Of a stretch of 6,631 nucleotides of DNA, positions 5,903 to 6,631 are shown one piece after another. The stretch comes from Eubacteriales bacterium (GTDB lineage Bacteria > Bacillota > Clostridia > Peptostreptococcales > Anaerovoracaceae). The translations under genes and the position numbers were made by a program. Below the pieces are notes generated by a model. It had not been told where the DNA came from. It ran no database searches and saw nothing but the letters and a program-made list of their open reading frames with translations. Location of the stretch: contig JAQUXD010000094.1 in assembly GCA_028692535.1 (NCBI GenBank), positions 1-6,631 of the forward strand, given 5' to 3'. Positions within the stretch are counted from its first letter, which is position 1, and each line of letters starts with the position of its first letter.

Positions 5903-6631
5903 TTATTCGAGAGAAAAACCGGAGATGCCGGAGGTCTCCAAATATTCGATAATCTGCGCCGATACTTCGTCGATGTGCTCCCGGTTGCTGATGCGTAAAC
6001 GGATATCGTAACGGTCTGTAAGATATTCGATCAGCTTGCAGAAGGCCTGAACGATGCGCACTGCCGGAACGTGCCCTTCGGTGGCCGCCGCAACGGCTTC
6101 CAGCGGCTGCCCGGTGGTCTTTTCGTAGCAGATCAGGAGATCCCGCTGAATGACACTCAGATCCCTTACATAATCCTTTTCGAAATCAGCCAGAAATCCT
6201 TTGTCCACAAAGCGAAGCAAAGCCGAGATCACATCGGAAATCAGAAAGTAATCGATGTTTTTAATGCAGTGCCCGTTGATTTCCAGTGTGGAGCGCGTCT
6301 GGACCTGGATTGCTTTCTTCGTCGAATGCAGACTGTCGCTTCCGGAAATCAGGTCCCGATGCAGACGCTGAAGTTCTTCGTTGGGCGCAATGTTCAAATT
6401 GTCCCATAAGCCGGTCTCAAACTTTTTATAGTGGTTGATGGCGGCCACTCGATTGCCCATTTCATAATAAAGCCGCACGATGTTGTACGCGGTTTCTTCG
6501 TTATCCATATCCACCTGCGCCATTTCCTTCCAGGTGGTCAGGGCATCCTCAAGCCTTCCGCTTTCCTCGTAGCGCCGCGCCAGCGCCTTGAGCAGTTCTA
6601 CCTGAATGCGTTCGCAGTTCATGCGTTCAAA
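5903..6631 (-). CDS. BTAD-domain (SARP-like) transcriptional regulator, N-terminus outside window
   Basis: The frame is open to the right window edge, and residues before the ATG at 6622 (FER) continue a helix that suits the family, so the gene is taken as truncated rather than starting there. About 242 residues are visible. The first ~95 resemble a bacterial transcriptional activator domain: TPR-like helices ELLKALARRYEESGRLEDAL, then DMDNEETAYNIVRLYYEMGN, AAINHYKKFE and a terminal LNIAPNEELQRLHRDL. In known SARP/AfsR-like proteins this domain follows a winged-helix DNA-binding domain, which would lie outside the window. After a linker comes a ~130-residue region (from about 113) rich in charged helices that I do not recognise; it may be a sensing or oligomerisation module. 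The gene ends about eight bases before the trpS -35 box. The target genes are unknown, and regulation of trpS is only conjecture. Confidence 0.72.
   Translation of the reverse strand, partial: FERMNCERIQVELLKALARRYEESGRLEDALTTWKEMAQVDMDNEETAYNIVRLYYEMGNRVAAINHYKKFETGLWDNLNIAPNEELQRLHRDLISGSDSLHSTKKAIQVQTRSTLEINGHCIKNIDYFLISDVISALLRFVDKGFLADFEKDYVRDLSVIQRDLLICYEKTTGQPLEAVAAATEGHVPAVRIVQAFCKLIEYLTDRYDIRLRISNREHIDEVSAQIIEYLETSGISGFSLE

Noticed and set aside
5916..5940. Small inverted repeat near the end of the BTAD gene as a terminator
   Set aside because: Five-base arms inside the coding region with no following T run; too weak to support.

Overview
The window looks like ordinary bacterial chromosome from an anaerobic, moderately GC-rich, Clostridia-like Firmicute. 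This rests on protein style and dense gene packing: a TrpRS resembling the Bacillus/Geobacillus enzyme, strong AGGAGG-type ribosome sites, a DUF2148 ferredoxin-like protein, a YczE-type membrane protein and a BTAD regulator. No rRNA or other phylogenetic marker is present, so the assignment is inference; Synergistota- or Thermotoga-like hosts are not excluded. I see no mobile elements, CRISPR arrays, tRNAs or phage genes.

Left half, plus strand (1-3522): a tight operon. It opens with the C-terminal end of a sugar-phosphate nucleotidyltransferase-like protein (1-447, cut by the window edge). Three complete M42 (TET-type) metallo-aminopeptidase paralogues follow (444-1487, 1484-2518, 2518-3522). 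Every junction overlaps by 1 or 4 bases, so the four genes are probably translationally coupled. The three peptidases are diverged members of one family, each with its own variation around the di-metal site. This suggests complementary substrate ranges or a mixed TET particle that clears oligopeptides in the cytoplasm. The operon ends at a perfect 14-bp hairpin (3534-3565) that can serve both strands.

Right half, minus strand (3586-6631): read in the direction of transcription, the partial gene at the right edge is a BTAD-containing (SARP-like) regulator with an unassigned C-terminal domain. A 119-bp gap follows with a good sigma70 promoter (TTGGAA, 17 bp, TATAAT). Next come trpS (tryptophanyl-tRNA synthetase), a DUF2148 four-cysteine protein and a YczE-type integral membrane protein. 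The last three are 18 and 2 bases apart and look like one transcript, which converges on the shared terminator. The trpS leader is short, lacks a T-box and lacks a clear Shine-Dalgarno sequence at the trpS start, yet holds a hairpin followed by six U.

The main points of interest are the three-paralogue M42 operon coupled to a nucleotidyltransferase, the unusual trpS leader, and the pairing of a probable Fe-S protein with a membrane protein behind trpS. None is a clearly new system on sequence alone.
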